Positions 23,845-33,294 of a stretch of 64,000 bases of DNA are shown here, in pieces. Origin of the DNA: Bacteroidales bacterium. GTDB taxonomy: Bacteria; Bacteroidota; Bacteroidia; Bacteroidales; F082. The stretch is from NCBI GenBank assembly GCA_028277395.1, contig JANQGJ010000085.1, positions 62,001 to 126,000 on the forward strand, read 5' to 3'. The translations under genes were made by a program, and so were the position numbers. Positions within the stretch are counted from its first letter, which is position 1, and every line of letters begins with the position of its first letter. The notes under the pieces are model-generated. The model worked only from the letters and a program-made list of their open reading frames with translations, was not told where the DNA came from and made no database searches.

Positions 23845-26800
23845 CTAATTTATTTTATCTATGCCGGGTAATAATATATTGATTGTTGTCCCTTTCCCAA
23901 GTACCGAGTCAACATCAATTATACCTTCATGATCTTCAATAATTCCAAATACAACAGAAAGACCTAAACCGGTTCCTTTCCCAACTTCTTTGGTCGTGAA
24001 AAAAGGATCAATAGCATGACCCATAGTAGTATCATCCATTCCACAACCATTATCCTGTACTTTTAAGTTGATCCAGTAACCATTTAAACTATATTTCTTT
24101 TTCAGGACTGTACTTGCCTGAATTAATTTAACTTTAATTTCGCCTTTTCCAACAATTGCATCTTTAGCATTTAAAACCAGGTTAAGTATCACCTGTTCCA
24201 AACGGCTCCTGTCACCATAGATAACATAATTACTATTACTACTAAAAGTCAACCTTGTAGTACGTGGGATTAAAGAACTCAGTGTAGTGATAAACGTTTT
24301 GCATGACTGGTCTAAAGAAAAGAACTCCTTTGATTCTTTTCTGCTGCCGGTATAATCAAGTAATGACCTGATCATTTTTTGTCCCCTAAAAATTGCATCC
24401 CGTATTTGTTCTATGCTTTCATCTTTTTCGGCCCCCTCTATATCCAACCAATCAGTGCATACACTGATAATTTGCAAGATGTTATTTATATCATGAGCAA
24501 CACCTCCGGCTAACTTGCCTAATGCTTTCATTTTTTCCGATTGGATCAAATGATTTTCCAGTTCTTTCTGTTCAGTAATATCTTTTTTAATAGATATGAA
24601 ATTGATAATTTCTTCTTTATGGTTTTTAACAGGAGATACTATCTGATCTTCCCAAATGATATCTTCGCTTTTGGTTTTATTTTGTAGCCTTCCCCTCCAT
24701 ACCTTCCCCTGCAAGATTGTATCCCAAAAATCCTGATAGAATTCGTTAGTTTGTCTACCTGAATCGAAGATACTCATATTCTTACCAATCAATTCTTCCT
24801 CTTTATAACCAGTTGTAAGGCAGGATTGCGAATTTACATATTCAATATTTCCGTTTATATCAGTGATATAAATAGAAACGCCACTCTGTTCAATGGCCAT
24901 ATAAGACTTCTTAAGTTCTTTTTCAGTAGACTTTCTGATCCGGATTTCATTCTTAAGCTTTTCATTTGCAGAATATAGTTCCCTTGTCCTGTCTTTCACT
25001 TTTTTCTTAAGATTGTTTTGGTAATCCTTAATCTTAATACTGTTTCTTCTATTCACGATAGCATTAGTGAAAATACTGGCTGCTACTTTAAGCATCTTAA
25101 TAGCATCTTCTAAAAAGGTCATTCTTTTTCTAACACTATCAAAACCCATAAAGCCAATAATCTCTGTTTTAAAACTTAGGGGTACAACAACAAGCGACTG
25201 GATGCCTTGCGCCTTTAGAATCTTCTTTTCGTTCGTAGCTTCTTTAGGCAAATTATCAACATTTTTTATATGAATTGTTTCATTATTAGTAATTTTTTTG
25301 ACCCACCAGGTGAATTCCTTTGAATCAAGGTTTTGCAACATATCAATTTGAGGTTCAATTCCTTTATTACACCATTCATGAGTATTGACCATCCTACTCA
25401 ACCCATTAAAGAAAAGAAAAATGTAGCTTCTGTCAACCCCCATTAGTTTGCCAATGTCTGAGATAGATAATTGAATTTGCTTGTCCATTTTTTCATATGC
25501 TGCATCAAGCATTCTTAATGATATTCTTATCATTAGTTCTTCAAATTCCGAACGATATGCGAGCATTTTATCGCGTGCAACACGTTCACTTATATCCCTG
25601 GAAATGCCAATCAAACATTTTTCTCCATTCCATATGCTTTCTGAAACTCTGGTTTCAACCGGAACCAATTCGTTTTTTGTATTTACTAACGGAACATTAC
25701 AATGCTTTTCGTGGCCTTCGATCATAGCATTTATTATGGATACAGCTTCTTCTCTTCTGTTTTCAGGATGCAACTTCTCAACCCCTACATTTCTAATATC
25801 ATCAATACTATAACCAAGCTTTCGCTCAACACTTTTACTTACAGCAATTATCTGCCCTTTCATATTTGTAACAAATACAAAATCGTCAACCGAATTAAGT
25901 AACAATTCCATATTGTCTTTACTTTCTTTTTTGAGGTTGTTATAATAAATTTTATGAAACGAAATAACAAACAATGGTTGAAGGGCTTTTAGCATTGTTA
26001 CAGTTTGTAGCGTAAGATTACGTTTTCTTTTTGAAGCTATATTAATACATCCCAACACCATAGATTCCCACTTTATAGGTATGAGTATTATGTTTTTGAC
26101 TTCTTCGGAACGAATATAATTATTGGAAGTCCATGGCATTTCATCTGCTGCATAGAGCATTACTTTTCCCGTGTTGATCATATTGTGATGCTCGGAATGA
26201 TAGTCATAATAAGTAGTTGATTTAGCGAAATCTGCTGATGCACCAATATGTTTCACTAATTCCAGTCTTCCAGCCTTCATATTATTGATATAAACACCCA
26301 CTATATCAAAATTTTCAACCAGATGAAGTCGGGAAACAATATGTTCTGCAGCTTCATCAAAAGTATTTGCTCCCGAAAGACTTGAACTCAGGTCTCTATA
26401 TAACAACTGGAATTGCCATGCATCTGCATATTTCGTTACATCCTGAAATGTCCCCTCAATAAAAAGAGAAGGCTTTGTATCCTGACTTACTAATCTTGCA
26501 TTTCCCAACAATACTTTCTCCAAAGCGTTATTTTCGTTCCATTTCGCTTGAAATCCTACTACTTCTCCATGTAAAAAAAGATTATTGGAGAACTTTTTTC
26601 GTTCGGCGTCACACCAAAACAAATCATTCAAAATATTACACTTTTGAGACTCTTCTGTTGAATTAAATCCAAACATTTTAAGTAAAGTGGAATTAGCCAG
26701 TATGATTTCACCTGAAAGGGATAGGTTATAGAAACCAACAGAAGAATTACGAAACAACGAATAATATGATCCAGTGTATGAACTTTGCGGTAAAGTACCT

Positions 26801-27225
26801 GTTAAGGAACTATATCCGGCAATTTCACCAGGGCGTTCTTTGTTACGAATTGTAAGTTTTGCTTTTATTTTGCTTATCAGTTCATCGTAATTAATCGGTT
26901 TATTGATTCTATCAATATTGTCATTTTCGTCTCTTTCAAAAAAACCATTTTTATAAAAACTATCCTCAAAAACATAAATAACAGGAATTTTATTCCTTTT
27001 CAATTTATATGATAATTCTAACGCAACATCTAAACCCATTATACTGGGTAAATCTGCATTAACAATTGAAAGTGCAATGTCATAGTCATCAATTTGTTTC
27101 AAAACTTCCGAACCAGTCCTTGCCAAATATACCTTTGACTTTATGTTCTGCTCAATAGCAGTGTTGAGAAACAGAAAATCCTGTGAATTGTCATCTATAA
27201 CAAGTATATTCGTAACATGGTTCAT
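23845..27225 (-). CDS. Large multi-sensor histidine kinase with degenerate receiver, PAS and GAF domains
   Basis: The product has 1126 residues and no membrane segment. A receiver-like domain (1-135) carries N56 where the phosphoacceptor Asp should be (SIVNADLP), so it is probably a pseudo-receiver. Then come PAS (about 150-270), GAF (about 275-430), PAS (about 435-555), GAF (about 565-740), a coiled coil, PAS (about 775-890), a HisKA box with H911 in GGVAHDINNIL, and HATPase_c (NLVLNAKDAI, DNGCGM, GTGLGLSVV). Five stacked sensor domains suggest integration of several internal signals such as redox state, gas or small ligands. It is followed at 14 bases by a lone receiver gene. Confidence 0.92.
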   Translation of the reverse strand: MNHVTNILVIDDNSQDFLFLNTAIEQNIKSKVYLARTGSEVLKQIDDYDIALSIVNADLPSIMGLDVALELSYKLKRNKIPVIYVFEDSFYKNGFFERDENDNIDRINKPINYDELISKIKAKLTIRNKERPGEIAGYSSLTGTLPQSSYTGSYYSLFRNSSVGFYNLSLSGEIILANSTLLKMFGFNSTEESQKCNILNDLFWCDAERKKFSNNLFLHGEVVGFQAKWNENNALEKVLLGNARLVSQDTKPSLFIEGTFQDVTKYADAWQFQLLYRDLSSSLSGANTFDEAAEHIVSRLHLVENFDIVGVYINNMKAGRLELVKHIGASADFAKSTTYYDYHSEHHNMINTGKVMLYAADEMPWTSNNYIRSEEVKNIILIPIKWESMVLGCINIASKRKRNLTLQTVTMLKALQPLFVISFHKIYYNNLKKESKDNMELLLNSVDDFVFVTNMKGQIIAVSKSVERKLGYSIDDIRNVGVEKLHPENRREEAVSIINAMIEGHEKHCNVPLVNTKNELVPVETRVSESIWNGEKCLIGISRDISERVARDKMLAYRSEFEELMIRISLRMLDAAYEKMDKQIQLSISDIGKLMGVDRSYIFLFFNGLSRMVNTHEWCNKGIEPQIDMLQNLDSKEFTWWVKKITNNETIHIKNVDNLPKEATNEKKILKAQGIQSLVVVPLSFKTEIIGFMGFDSVRKRMTFLEDAIKMLKVAASIFTNAIVNRRNSIKIKDYQNNLKKKVKDRTRELYSANEKLKNEIRIRKSTEKELKKSYMAIEQSGVSIYITDINGNIEYVNSQSCLTTGYKEEELIGKNMSIFDSGRQTNEFYQDFWDTILQGKVWRGRLQNKTKSEDIIWEDQIVSPVKNHKEEIINFISIKKDITEQKELENHLIQSEKMKALGKLAGGVAHDINNILQIISVCTDWLDIEGAEKDESIEQIRDAIFRGQKMIRSLLDYTGSRKESKEFFSLDQSCKTFITTLSSLIPRTTRLTFSSNSNYVIYGDRSRLEQVILNLVLNAKDAIVGKGEIKVKLIQASTVLKKKYSLNGYWINLKVQDNGCGMDDTTMGHAIDPFFTTKEVGKGTGLGLSVVFGIIEDHEGIIDVDSVLGKGTTINILLPGIDKIN

Positions 27226-27860
27226 CTTAGATGGTATTGGTTTACCTTTAAATTACATAGTGGTTCTTCTATCAATATAAATAGTTGATAATAAATTGCT
27301 TAAGGTACCAGAAAGATCTTCGTCTTTTATGATGAAAACGTTTATTATTTGGGCTAAAGTAATAAAAATAGATTTATTTGCAACTCGACATACCTGTTCT
27401 CATAACATAAATAACAAGCGTGTTATTCGGCAAATAAATCTTAATTGTTCACAGATTGAATTCCATAACTAATTATTTATTTGATGGTAACTTAGTTACA
27501 TTGTACTTTAATTTTAAGATAAATGTATGTAGGTTTACTGTATTATCAGCATTGGTAATACTCGTTTATACCATTATTGTTACCAAAACGCAATTCATGA
27601 AAGTGTGTAAAAAGGTTAAATCTTAACAAAGAACAAAATCATTCTTTCGATGGTTATTTATTTACTTTACATTTATATGTATTTACCTGACAAAAAACAT
27701 TTTAATAACACAAATTGCTAAAAGATAACATTTATGTAACGCTTTTGTAACGGTATATTAATACGCTATATGAAATAATTATATGATTTTTGAAACATCA
27801 ATTTTGAATTCATCCTGAAGAAATATATACACTATGTCAAACTTTTAATTATTCGGCACC
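27226..27860. other. Long AT-rich intergenic region between divergent genes
   Basis: About 635 bases separate the leftward kinase from a rightward small membrane protein gene. I see no gene. A short dyad, GTAAC-TTA-GTTAC at 27487-27499, and two TGTAACG direct repeats near 27736-27754 are the only regular features, and neither has a clear function. Confidence 0.5.
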
Positions 27861-28244
27861 ATGATTTCTACAGCTGTTTCGGCGCTGATGGCTACGTTTT
27901 ATTTGTTCGTCATTTCAAAAATATATCACTTTGATAAATTCACATCAGCTGATCAATCAAAATCTATTGCATGGCGACCTCCGATTATTATTTATGACCT
28001 TTCACAGGTTATTATTGACGACATTTTAAAATTTGTATTCATTTTTGCGTGGCAATTGATCTTTCTTGAGGTTGCTTATATAGTTGTTTTTTATCTTTTA
28101 AATTTTATTCTTTTTACTGAAGTGAGTACTATTTTAGTGCACATGTTATCTCTCTTAGTTGTTGTTTCTCACATGTCTTTTGCCATTGAGTACAGATACA
28201 AAAGGGAAAAAATGAAACAATTTAATTTATTCGGTAAATCTTAG
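27861..28244 (+). CDS. Small membrane protein, unknown function, 127 aa
   Basis: I do not recognise a family. The product has three likely membrane helices: about residues 2-20 (ISTAVSALMATFYLFVISKI), about 58-84 (VFIFAWQLIFLEVAYIVVFYL) and about 88-108. It ends in a short basic tail (RYKREKMKQFN). The start ATG at 27861 follows 635 bases without a gene. It stands alone, between divergent and convergent neighbours. Coding status rests on the long hydrophobic frame and an intact start. Confidence 0.55.
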   Translation: MISTAVSALMATFYLFVISKIYHFDKFTSADQSKSIAWRPPIIIYDLSQVIIDDILKFVFIFAWQLIFLEVAYIVVFYLLNFILFTEVSTILVHMLSLLVVVSHMSFAIEYRYKREKMKQFNLFGKS

Positions 28245-28330
28245 TTCATACTTGGAAATATATTTTTTATCTCATATAATAAACCATAATAACCCATAAC
28301 CAGGTTTGAATGTTTTGGTATTATGATTAT

Positions 28331-28864
28331 CTAAAACAAACTAAGCTGATCGCTACTGATTGCCTTTTCAAGTTTTAATAACCTCATTTTTGATGATATT
28401 CCTCCGGCGTATCCTACCATTTCTCCATTGCTGCCAATTATCCTGTGACATGGAACAATTATTGAAATTGCATTTGCTCCATTTGCTGCTGCAACAGCCC
28501 TGATAGCCTTTTCGTTACCAAGCTTTTTTGATAATTGCAAGTATGTGCTGGTCTCACCATAAGGAATTTCAGTCAATGCATGCCAAACCTTTCTTTGAAA
28601 TTCAGAACCGGTAAATAACAACGGAATATCAAATATTATTCGATTTTCTGCAAAATATTCATCAAGCTGATTTATGGTTTCTTTTATTATGTCAGTTCCT
28701 TTTTCATAGTATTCAGCTTTTAACCCAAGCTTTATTCTTCTGTCAATAGCCTCTCTCTTTTTCCTGTAATGCCAGTCACAGAGACATATTCTACCTTCAT
28801 AGTCGCCGATTATCAATTCACCATATGGAGTGACTACATACTGTATGTTAATAATACCCTGCAC
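28331..28864 (-). CDS. ogt: Methylated-DNA--protein-cysteine methyltransferase
   Basis: The enzyme transfers the alkyl group from O6-alkylguanine in DNA to its own cysteine, a one-use repair reaction. The active-site motif is P138-C139-H140-R141 in IIVPCHRIIGSNG. The helix-turn-helix segment with GETSTYLQLSKKLGNEKAIRAVAAANGANA is typical of the family. The product has 177 residues and a short N-domain, as in Ogt, without the Ada methyl-phosphotriester domain. The start appears to be GTG at 28864; no other start fits the first strand (IQYVVTPYGELIIG). It lies 20 bases after the porin gene, in the same direction. Confidence 0.93.
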   Translation of the reverse strand: MQGIINIQYVVTPYGELIIGDYEGRICLCDWHYRKKREAIDRRIKLGLKAEYYEKGTDIIKETINQLDEYFAENRIIFDIPLLFTGSEFQRKVWHALTEIPYGETSTYLQLSKKLGNEKAIRAVAAANGANAISIIVPCHRIIGSNGEMVGYAGGISSKMRLLKLEKAISSDQLSLF

Positions 28865-28884
28865 AATAATTAATTACATCTTTC

Positions 28885-30090
28885 TTAGAATGCAATCTGA
28901 AATCTCATTTGAAATATATTCGCTTTTCCTAACTCCTTTACATCTGTGTATATATAATTTGCCATAATCCTGACGGCAGGATTCAGATACCAGTTTATTC
29001 CACCTGAAATATCGCTCATAATTCCTCCATTAAGATCAGCATCATCAAGATCCATATGGGAATATCTCACTGACAATTCAAAAGCTCCCAATCCACCATC
29101 ATCACCGAAGTTTTTGCGGGGTGTTACCCTGTCGAATGTTGTTTTCGACAATACATAATTCTTATGTTCCCCGGTTATAAACCAGCTTAATGTACCAGTG
29201 TATGCCGCAAAGTTGTAGGAAGATTTACTCAAAGATGAATTATTTCCAGGAATAACGGTTGCCATCGTAAATTCACTTTCTATTGAGAAAGAATTTAATA
29301 TCAATAAAAATTCAGAATTTATATCATTTATATTGGCGACATTATCAATATTTAAACTAAGATATTTTGGTGCAAGGTGCGCTTCAGGGCGTAAACTGTA
29401 TTTTACCTCGGTATTATCATGATATTGATGTGCATACGACATTCCCAGATGCAACACCTTATATTCATTATCAACATTATACACTGGCAATCCTGTTAAC
29501 CTGAAAACCATATTATACTTGCTGCCCAGGTATTTTCCTGAATTATCAGTTGGGAAAAAGTACCCCGCATACCATGAAAGTCTTTGTTTAAAATGTTGAT
29601 TAAATGCCATAAATCCCGGATTCCTGTCATTATCAAAAGCATTTGCCAAAGGACGTTCCATAAAGGTTATATATTTAGAGCTGGTTAACATTGACAATCC
29701 GAATGGTTCTTTAAAATTACCTATTCTTAAATTGCCGATATACGGGATTTTGATCAACTGAATATATGCATCCTTTATTATAGCATTTCCTCCTGCAAAA
29801 TCCAGTTGAAATTTGAATTTTACATTTTTGTAAATCTTACCTGATGTATAAATCCTCGCCCTTCTGAACTCAGTTCCATTAAAAGCATCAAAATGATTGT
29901 TAAGTGAATCATCCTGGTTTATCCACATTACATCATACTGCAAACGACCTCCCATTTTAATTTTAAAACTACCATCGCTGTTTTCAGCTTTAAAACCATT
30001 GTTCCAATAAACGTCAAAATCCTCTTTCCCTTGTCCAACTGACTGATAACCAATAGACATAAGAAATAAGATAATGTAAGCTTTCTTCAT
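28885..30090 (-). CDS. OprO/OprP-like porin
   Basis: The product is a 401-residue outer membrane beta-barrel of the phosphate-selective porin O/P family. A signal peptide spans about residues 1-19 (ILFLMSIGYQSVGQ). Family features are the early strand FKIKMGGRLQYDVMW, the segment GTEFRRARIYTSGKIYKNVKFKFQLDFAGG and IGNFKEPFGLSMLTSSKYITFMERPLANAF read in parts. The last strand FQMRFQIAF ends in phenylalanine, the outer membrane insertion signal. In Bacteroidota such porins pass phosphate or other anions. The preferred solute cannot be told here. The EEP hydrolase gene lies 29 bases upstream in the same direction. Confidence 0.9.
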   Translation of the reverse strand: MKKAYIILFLMSIGYQSVGQGKEDFDVYWNNGFKAENSDGSFKIKMGGRLQYDVMWINQDDSLNNHFDAFNGTEFRRARIYTSGKIYKNVKFKFQLDFAGGNAIIKDAYIQLIKIPYIGNLRIGNFKEPFGLSMLTSSKYITFMERPLANAFDNDRNPGFMAFNQHFKQRLSWYAGYFFPTDNSGKYLGSKYNMVFRLTGLPVYNVDNEYKVLHLGMSYAHQYHDNTEVKYSLRPEAHLAPKYLSLNIDNVANINDINSEFLLILNSFSIESEFTMATVIPGNNSSLSKSSYNFAAYTGTLSWFITGEHKNYVLSKTTFDRVTPRKNFGDDGGLGAFELSVRYSHMDLDDADLNGGIMSDISGGINWYLNPAVRIMANYIYTDVKELGKANIFQMRFQIAF

Positions 30091-30119
30091 TTTAAAAAAT
30101 TATATTTGATTATTAATTA

Positions 30120-31190
30120 TTATTTCATTCTCACATTTAGATAAATGGGATTATGATCGCTATCATTAAACCCAAGATCAACAACTTTAACATCAATTAG
30201 TTCAATATTGGGGGAAACCAGGTAATAATCAAGGCAGGTAGTGTTATTACCTCCCATGGTATAAGGTTTGTCATTACTTCTGTTGGATGGTGCACTGTCA
30301 TCAAAAGCCCAAAGCCAGTCGTCAGGCATAAAATCAGAGTTCATTTTTACTTGTGAAGCGACAAACTTATGCCCGTTATAATCTCCTGTTGGTCGATAAT
30401 CAGGAGGATTCTGATTCCAGTCACCACCGGCTATGACATAATTGCCTTTTGCAAACTCTTTCAGCATTATTTCTTTTAATATCTGTAGTTCTTCAATTCT
30501 AAGAATACTGTCATAAACATACGCTGAATTGTGTGTATTTATAACTATCAGATCATTTCCTCTTTCGGTAGGATATCTGTTTAGCAGAAAACATCGGTCA
30601 AGCAAAAATAACTTATCGGGCCATGATGCTATTAACGGGTAACTGTATCTTGTTGCATATTCAGGACTGAAATCAGAAAATGTTATTAATCCCGCTTCCA
30701 CAAATCCCATTGGTTCATTTAAAGGTACAGGAACATAAGGGCATTTATAGTTCATTGCAAATACACCAAAACTTCCAACTTTGGCTTTCTTCACAGCTTC
30801 AACCTGATTTACCCGATAATTCCTTTTAGAGCAAACATCAACTTCCTGCAACAACCAAAAGTCAACCGAATCATTACTACTTATGAAGTCAATTATATTC
30901 CCAAAATATTTTTCCGCCATTTTTCTTGATGGCTGTACTGCTTTTCCTCCGTCATAAAAGAAATCCATTTCCTTACCCAAACCACCATAACCAATGTTCC
31001 AGTTTATCAATGAAATTGTGTCCTTTTTTAAGAAAATTTCATTTTTGCTTCCATTGTTTACAATAATTTCGATTTGTTTGGGTTGATAATCTGACAGGGT
31101 TATGTACAATATGAATCCACCGAAAATCAAAATCATGACCAATAACAACCAGGCAACTATTTTCAGTAGTTTCTTTACAACTTTAAGCAT
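30120..31190 (-). CDS. Membrane-anchored endonuclease/exonuclease/phosphatase-fold hydrolase
   Basis: The product is a 356-residue EEP-fold metal-dependent phosphoesterase with one N-terminal membrane helix (about residues 8-30), so the domain faces the periplasm. Visible active-site elements are SLINWNIGYGG (the Asn strand), FWLLQEVDVCS (metal-binding Glu), VINTHN, AGGDWNQNP (the D-x-N pair) and SDHNPIYL at the end. The family includes DNase I-like nucleases, sphingomyelinases and inositol phosphatases, and the substrate is open. It is followed by the porin gene after 29 bases, so an envelope phosphate-scavenging pair is possible but unproven. Confidence 0.88.
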   Translation of the reverse strand: MLKVVKKLLKIVAWLLLVMILIFGGFILYITLSDYQPKQIEIIVNNGSKNEIFLKKDTISLINWNIGYGGLGKEMDFFYDGGKAVQPSRKMAEKYFGNIIDFISSNDSVDFWLLQEVDVCSKRNYRVNQVEAVKKAKVGSFGVFAMNYKCPYVPVPLNEPMGFVEAGLITFSDFSPEYATRYSYPLIASWPDKLFLLDRCFLLNRYPTERGNDLIVINTHNSAYVYDSILRIEELQILKEIMLKEFAKGNYVIAGGDWNQNPPDYRPTGDYNGHKFVASQVKMNSDFMPDDWLWAFDDSAPSNRSNDKPYTMGGNNTTCLDYYLVSPNIELIDVKVVDLGFNDSDHNPIYLNVRMK

Positions 31191-31330
31191 AAGTGGAAAT
31201 TTGCGGCAAAATAAAGAAATTTATGCAATTTATTGTGATTTAATTTTCAGACTTGTTAAAATTTATCATTACCGGTTTTTAACGTTTTAGCGACAACATA
31301 ATAGTTCACAAAATACCTAATAAGATAGTA

Positions 31331-32587
31331 ATGCAAAAAACATTTTTATCAACTATAATCTTAGTTATACTTGCGGTCGGAAATACTTTTTCGCAGATAA
31401 ATACAGTACAACAAAAAAGTGATTCCTTACGAAAGGTTTGGGAAAATCTTATGGATAGTTTAAGAAGTGAAAAAAGAATAAAATTCCTGAACAGTATCGA
31501 TAGTTTTCCAACTGACACCACAGGCACTTTGAATATGCATGACTTTGGACTTACAAAGCTTCCTGATATTGACAGGTTTAATAATATTTCAACAGTTAAT
31601 GCTTCTGCAAATTCAATTACAAATTTACCTGCAAAACAACTTAAACAAGATAGTCTAAAGAAGCTTATCCTTTGTAACAATAATCTATCAAGAATCAGGT
31701 TTCCGGTAAATTCATCCATTGAAAGCCTTGATCTTTCAGATAATAATTTTAGAAGAATTCCACGTTCAATCAGACATCTGGACGGTTTGAAGTCGTTAAC
31801 AATTAACAATAACAGTATAAGACGTATTCCTAATTTTATGAGGAATATGAAGAATTTAACATCACTTGAGATTAATTTTAATAACATCAAATTCAATAAA
31901 AGAGCGGTTCGTCGGCTTAGAAACATTAAAACTCTGGTTATTGCCGGCAACAATATTGATGAAATCCCCGATAACATTGATGAAATGACTTGTGTTGTCA
32001 CTCTGAATTTCTCTAAAAACCTCATTAGCAGCGTCCCACAGGAATTTGCCAATTTAAGTAATCTGGAAGCAATTATTTTTTATAAAAACAATTTCAATGA
32101 AATTCCTTCTGAAGTTACAGCATTAACCAATCTGAAAATCATCGACTTTTACTACAACAACATCGAAGTTATTCCTGATGAAACTGGTAACCTTCAGGAT
32201 CTTAGCATGATTTTTCTTGCATACAATAATATCACACACCTGCCTGACACGTTAAGGTCGTTACAAAAACTTGAAGCATTTTATATTCACAATAATAACC
32301 TGGGGAAAATTCCCGGTTGGATTACTGAATTGGAGAATCTTAAGATAATTGATATCAGCTATAATAAACTTTTTGAAATTCCTGATATGTCTGACATGCC
32401 TGAATTATATGAAATTGATATTCAAGAGAATAATATTGATCATTTTCCGTGGGAGCTGATGGAAAAACCAAATCTTAAGCTTCTTATTATCAAAGGAAAT
32501 CCTTTTATTCTGGATGAGGATGAGGAAATTATGCTTGAAACTACCTTAGCTCAGAAACGGGCAACAGGTGTTATAGTAGTAGATTAA
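31331..32587 (+). CDS. Secreted leucine-rich-repeat protein
   Basis: The product is a 418-residue protein with a signal peptide (residues 1-22, ending NTFSQ). After a short polar region it carries about 13 leucine-rich repeats of 20-24 residues from about residue 65, with the pattern LxxLxLxxNxIxxIPxx (for example LKIIDFYYNNIEVIPDETGNL). There is no membrane anchor or sorting domain at the C-terminus (ending RATGVIVVD). Such proteins usually mediate protein contacts in the periplasm or at the cell surface. The partner is unknown. It is monocistronic, convergent with the pabC-like gene. Confidence 0.9.
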   Translation: MQKTFLSTIILVILAVGNTFSQINTVQQKSDSLRKVWENLMDSLRSEKRIKFLNSIDSFPTDTTGTLNMHDFGLTKLPDIDRFNNISTVNASANSITNLPAKQLKQDSLKKLILCNNNLSRIRFPVNSSIESLDLSDNNFRRIPRSIRHLDGLKSLTINNNSIRRIPNFMRNMKNLTSLEINFNNIKFNKRAVRRLRNIKTLVIAGNNIDEIPDNIDEMTCVVTLNFSKNLISSVPQEFANLSNLEAIIFYKNNFNEIPSEVTALTNLKIIDFYYNNIEVIPDETGNLQDLSMIFLAYNNITHLPDTLRSLQKLEAFYIHNNNLGKIPGWITELENLKIIDISYNKLFEIPDMSDMPELYEIDIQENNIDHFPWELMEKPNLKLLIIKGNPFILDEDEEIMLETTLAQKRATGVIVVD

Positions 32588-32663
32588 TAAAGCCTGAATT
32601 GTTATTGTAAGTAAAGCGGGGATTAATATCCTGACTCTTTCATTCTTATCACTTTGATCTAAC

Positions 32664-33251
32664 TCATTCACCCACTATCACATCAACTTCATCCCCAAAT
32701 CTTATCATTGCATTTATCAGTCGTATTTTTTCGAAATATTTGAGGTCATTGGTGGTAATTTCTGTGGCTTTTATTTGTCCAGCATCCAGTAGTGCTGCCC
32801 TTCGTGTCCCTTCTAACAATGGCTTTGATGGTGTATACCACACTTTGTTCTTTAAACAGACTATATTGGCATAACTAGTGTCAGTCAACATTCTGTTTTT
32901 CACAATAAGAATATCATCTGCTTCACCTTTTTGCATAAACAGCTGTTCTATTTTTTTCCTATTTACATTTTTGTATCTATATGATATTTCATCATCGTAA
33001 ACCAGTTTTAAACTTCTTATATCCGGTAAATTATATGGCACAAACTCAACTTCCAGTATTTTTTGATCATACAGTACCCTACATTTATAAAGACTATTAT
33101 CTACCGGAATCTCAGCCTGATCAAGCTCTTCACCAAGATTTATCTCAACTTCTTTCCCAAAATGATTCGTAAGGGTAGTATTGATCCTTTCCTGGTGATA
33201 TTTAATATTTTCAAAATAACCATTATGATACCTTATTGATTCAAGCCACAT
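32664..33251 (-). CDS. pabC: Class IV aminotransferase-fold protein, probable aminodeoxychorismate lyase
   Basis: The product is a 195-residue PLP-dependent fold-type IV protein. WLESIRYHNGYFENIKYHQERINTT in overlapping parts matches the PabC/branched-chain aminotransferase start. KNVNRKK carries the likely PLP lysine, DDILIVKNRMLTDTSYANIV is the conserved core, and PLLEGTRRAALL is the family signature. It is shorter than the usual PabC (about 270), a form seen in Bacteroidota next to pabB. I use the ATG at 33251. A GTG one codon earlier lies at the end of a TACTTTTG box (33254-33261). It follows pabB by 43 bases and should convert aminodeoxychorismate to p-aminobenzoate for folate. Confidence 0.82.
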   Translation of the reverse strand: MWLESIRYHNGYFENIKYHQERINTTLTNHFGKEVEINLGEELDQAEIPVDNSLYKCRVLYDQKILEVEFVPYNLPDIRSLKLVYDDEISYRYKNVNRKKIEQLFMQKGEADDILIVKNRMLTDTSYANIVCLKNKVWYTPSKPLLEGTRRAALLDAGQIKATEITTNDLKYFEKIRLINAMIRFGDEVDVIVGE

Positions 33252-33294
33252 CACAAAAGTATTGTTGAGGTATTACTTGTTAATAATCACTTTT

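Noticed and set aside
31306..32052. Open frame of 248 codons antisense to the leucine-rich-repeat gene
   Set aside because: It mirrors the periodic leucine-rich repeats of the real gene, giving an artificial Leu/Ser-rich product, and has no family likeness.
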